Part shown: positions 5,452 to 6,197 of the stretch, piece by piece
Position numbering within the stretch: position 1 is the stretch's first letter
How the letters are laid out: every line of letters starts with the position of its first letter
DNA from: UBA12276 sp041476285
GTDB lineage: Archaea; Micrarchaeota; Micrarchaeia; Micrarchaeales; Micrarchaeaceae
NCBI GenBank assembly: GCA_041476285.1
Contig: JBGOTD010000046.1
Coordinates: 1 to 6,197, forward strand
Direction of reading: 5' to 3'
DNA length: 6,197 nt
Notes under the pieces: generated by a model
The model's database searches: none
Told to the model about the DNA's origin: nothing
Seen by the model: the letters and a program-made list of their open reading frames with translations, nothing else
Program-made: the position numbers and the translations under genes

Positions 5452-5527
5452 GGCTTTGTATAAATAATCGAAATCTGTATAATAAGTCCTCAGTTTGTAT
5501 AAATAGTCGGTTTATTTATACAAAGTC
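5452..5527. mobile_element. Candidate 76-bp miniature inverted-repeat element with 9-bp target duplication
   Basis: The ends are inverted repeats: GGCTTTGTATAAATAA (5452-5467) and, read from the right on the minus strand, GACTTTGTATAAATAA (5527-5512), with 15 of 16 bases identical. Outside both ends lies the same 9-mer, CCAGCAATC (5443-5451 and 5528-5536), as expected of a target-site duplication. The interior is made of four units of about 19 bases. The three left-hand ones, read on the minus strand, resemble GACTATTTATACAAA, and the right-hand one is inverted relative to them. It encodes nothing credible. It is very short for a MITE, so the units could instead be operators for a DNA-binding regulator, but the exact flanking duplication favours transposition. 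Confidence 0.5.
5494..5524. repeat. Perfect 12-bp inverted repeat with 7-base loop
   Basis: TTTGTATAAATA (5494-5505) pairs perfectly with TATTTATACAAA (5513-5524). A further direct copy, TTTGTATAAATAATCG, occurs at 5455-5470 against TTTGTATAAATAGTCG at 5494-5509 (15 of 16 identical). A diverged copy, TCTGTATAATAAGTC, lies between them at 5474-5488. Centres are about 19-20 bases apart, on one face of the helix. Confidence 0.75.
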
Positions 5528-5542
5528 CCAGCAATCAAAACC

Positions 5543-5551
5543 TTAATATAT
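5543..5551 (+). promoter_or_regulatory. TATA-like box for the DEAD-box helicase gene
   Basis: TTAATATAT is the best TATA candidate upstream of the helicase gene. It predicts a transcript start near 5573 and so a leader of about 90 bases, unusual beside the very short leaders elsewhere here. A start closer to the gene is possible but only T-rich sequence (5637-5650) lies at the right distance for it. Confidence 0.4.
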
Positions 5552-5663
5552 GATATACACCAATAGTTACTCAAACAAATTAGAATTATAGGACATATGC
5601 TTATTCTAGTAATTACAAGATGAAGGAATGACAATTCTATTTTTCTATTCTTAAGGCGAAAAA

Positions 5664-6197
5664 ATGAAGGAATTTAAAGAACTGAATCTCAAGCATGAAT
5701 TGCTTGAGGCATTGAAAACAATGAACTTCAAAGACATGACTGAAGTTCAGGAGCAAGCCATACCGGTATTGCTGGAGCACAAAGACTTGATAGTAAGATC
5801 AAAGACAGGAAGCGGCAAGACTGGCGCTTTTCTGGTACCAATAGTGCAGAATATAAGTCCAAAGGGCTACCCGCAGGCATTGGTAATATTGCCAACAAGG
5901 GAACTTGCAGTGCAGGTAAGCTCAGTAGCTCAAAGGCTCACTCAGAGGAGCGGCTTAAGGACTGCCGTAGTGTACGGAGGTGCATCGATAAACATGCAGA
6001 TGCAGAGCCTAAACCACGGTGCTGACATAGTCATAGGAACACCTGGAAGAATACTTGATCTTTTAGACAGGGGCGCACTCAAGCTCAACAGGGCAAAGTT
6101 CCTTGTGCTTGACGAGGCTGACCTAATGCTTGACATGGGATTCATAGAGGACGTTGAGACCATAATCTCAATGGCGCCGAAGGAGAGGCAGACGATG
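5664..6197 (+). CDS. DEAD-box ATP-dependent RNA helicase, N-terminal part (runs off the window)
   Basis: The frame is open from the ATG at 5664 to the window end, giving 178 residues of the first RecA-like domain. The protein should unwind RNA duplexes using ATP, in RNA folding, ribosome assembly or decay. The motifs come in the expected order: Q motif with Gln29 (MTEVQEQAIP), motif I SKTGSGKT (46-53, with Ser in place of the usual Ala at position one), Ia PTREL (77-81), GG (105-106), Ib TPGR (126-129) and II DEAD (150-153) followed by LMLDMGF. Motif III (SAT) and the second domain lie beyond the window. The start fits because the Q-motif region begins normally within the first residues; AAGGCG six to eleven bases upstream is a weak ribosome site. 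The family resembles DeaD/RhlE, but the subfamily cannot be settled from half a protein. Confidence 0.95.
   Translation, partial: MKEFKELNLKHELLEALKTMNFKDMTEVQEQAIPVLLEHKDLIVRSKTGSGKTGAFLVPIVQNISPKGYPQALVILPTRELAVQVSSVAQRLTQRSGLRTAVVYGGASINMQMQSLNHGADIVIGTPGRILDLLDRGALKLNRAKFLVLDEADLMLDMGFIEDVETIISMAPKERQTM

Larger units (their letters stand above)
5278..5663. other. 386-base divergent intergenic region
   Basis: This stretch separates the isoprenoid operon from the helicase gene. It holds the operon TATA box (5316-5328), the repeat element (5452-5527) with its flanking 9-base repeats, the helicase TATA box and a long helicase leader. ACCTTAATA occurs twice (5411-5419 and 5540-5548). Between 5350 and 5451 on the minus strand lies a short coding-like frame with no start codon. 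I see no complete gene, tRNA or recognisable riboswitch. Confidence 0.7.

Noticed and set aside
5452..5527. CRISPR array
   Set aside because: Units are about 19 bases with no unique spacers between them, one unit is inverted, and no cas gene is nearby.
5278..5663. TPP riboswitch upstream of the yjbQ-like genes
   Set aside because: A CTGAGG stretch occurs on the minus strand near 5488-5493, but the paired conserved segments of a THI-box are absent and it lies upstream of the predicted transcript start.
5942..6163. Minus-strand frame of 73 codons within the helicase gene
   Set aside because: It is antisense to the conserved DEAD-box motifs; its Ser/Met-rich content is typical of a shadow frame.

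Overview
The window looks like a piece of archaeal genome, probably from a small-genome lineage of the DPANN kind, although the lineage is an inference. Support comes from A/T-rich TATA-like boxes about 25-30 bases upstream of predicted transcript starts, very short or absent leaders with GGTG-type ribosome sites, strong use of ATA (Ile) and AGG/AGA (Arg) codons, and archaeal-subfamily YjbQ proteins.

Left part (1-790). A small basic helical protein of unknown function lies on the minus strand. Beside it is a 103-base gap with a hairpin and two 20-base tandem repeats. These abut the broken end of a truncated NAD(P)-binding epimerase/reductase gene, which keeps its promoter and Rossmann motif but has lost about two thirds of the protein. 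Middle left (789-2134). A short-form, probably NADP-linked 6-phosphogluconate dehydrogenase is followed on the same strand by a small secreted protein with three CX12C cysteine pairs, which has its own promoter. That gene converges on the next operon across a hairpin-rich 70-base gap.

Centre (2135-5277, minus strand). A tight four-gene operon reads yjbQ-like 2, yjbQ-like 1, ispH, ispG. IspH and IspG are the last two enzymes of the MEP route to isoprenoid precursors, both with all Fe-S ligands in place. This is unexpected in an archaeon, where the mevalonate route is normal. The IspG is of the long proteobacterial type, which suggests gene transfer. The two YjbQ paralogues have lost different parts of the family's conserved motifs, so they may work as a mixed complex. 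A thiamine link to the TPP-dependent MEP enzyme DXS is possible but speculative.

Right part (5278-6197). A 386-base intergenic region carries a 76-base AT-rich element with near-perfect terminal inverted repeats and an exact 9-base flanking direct repeat, which resembles a miniature transposable element built from four 19-base units. It lies upstream of the promoter of a DEAD-box RNA helicase gene that runs off the window. The helicase transcript appears to have a leader of about 90 bases containing a three-codon mini-ORF that copies the gene's own first codons.
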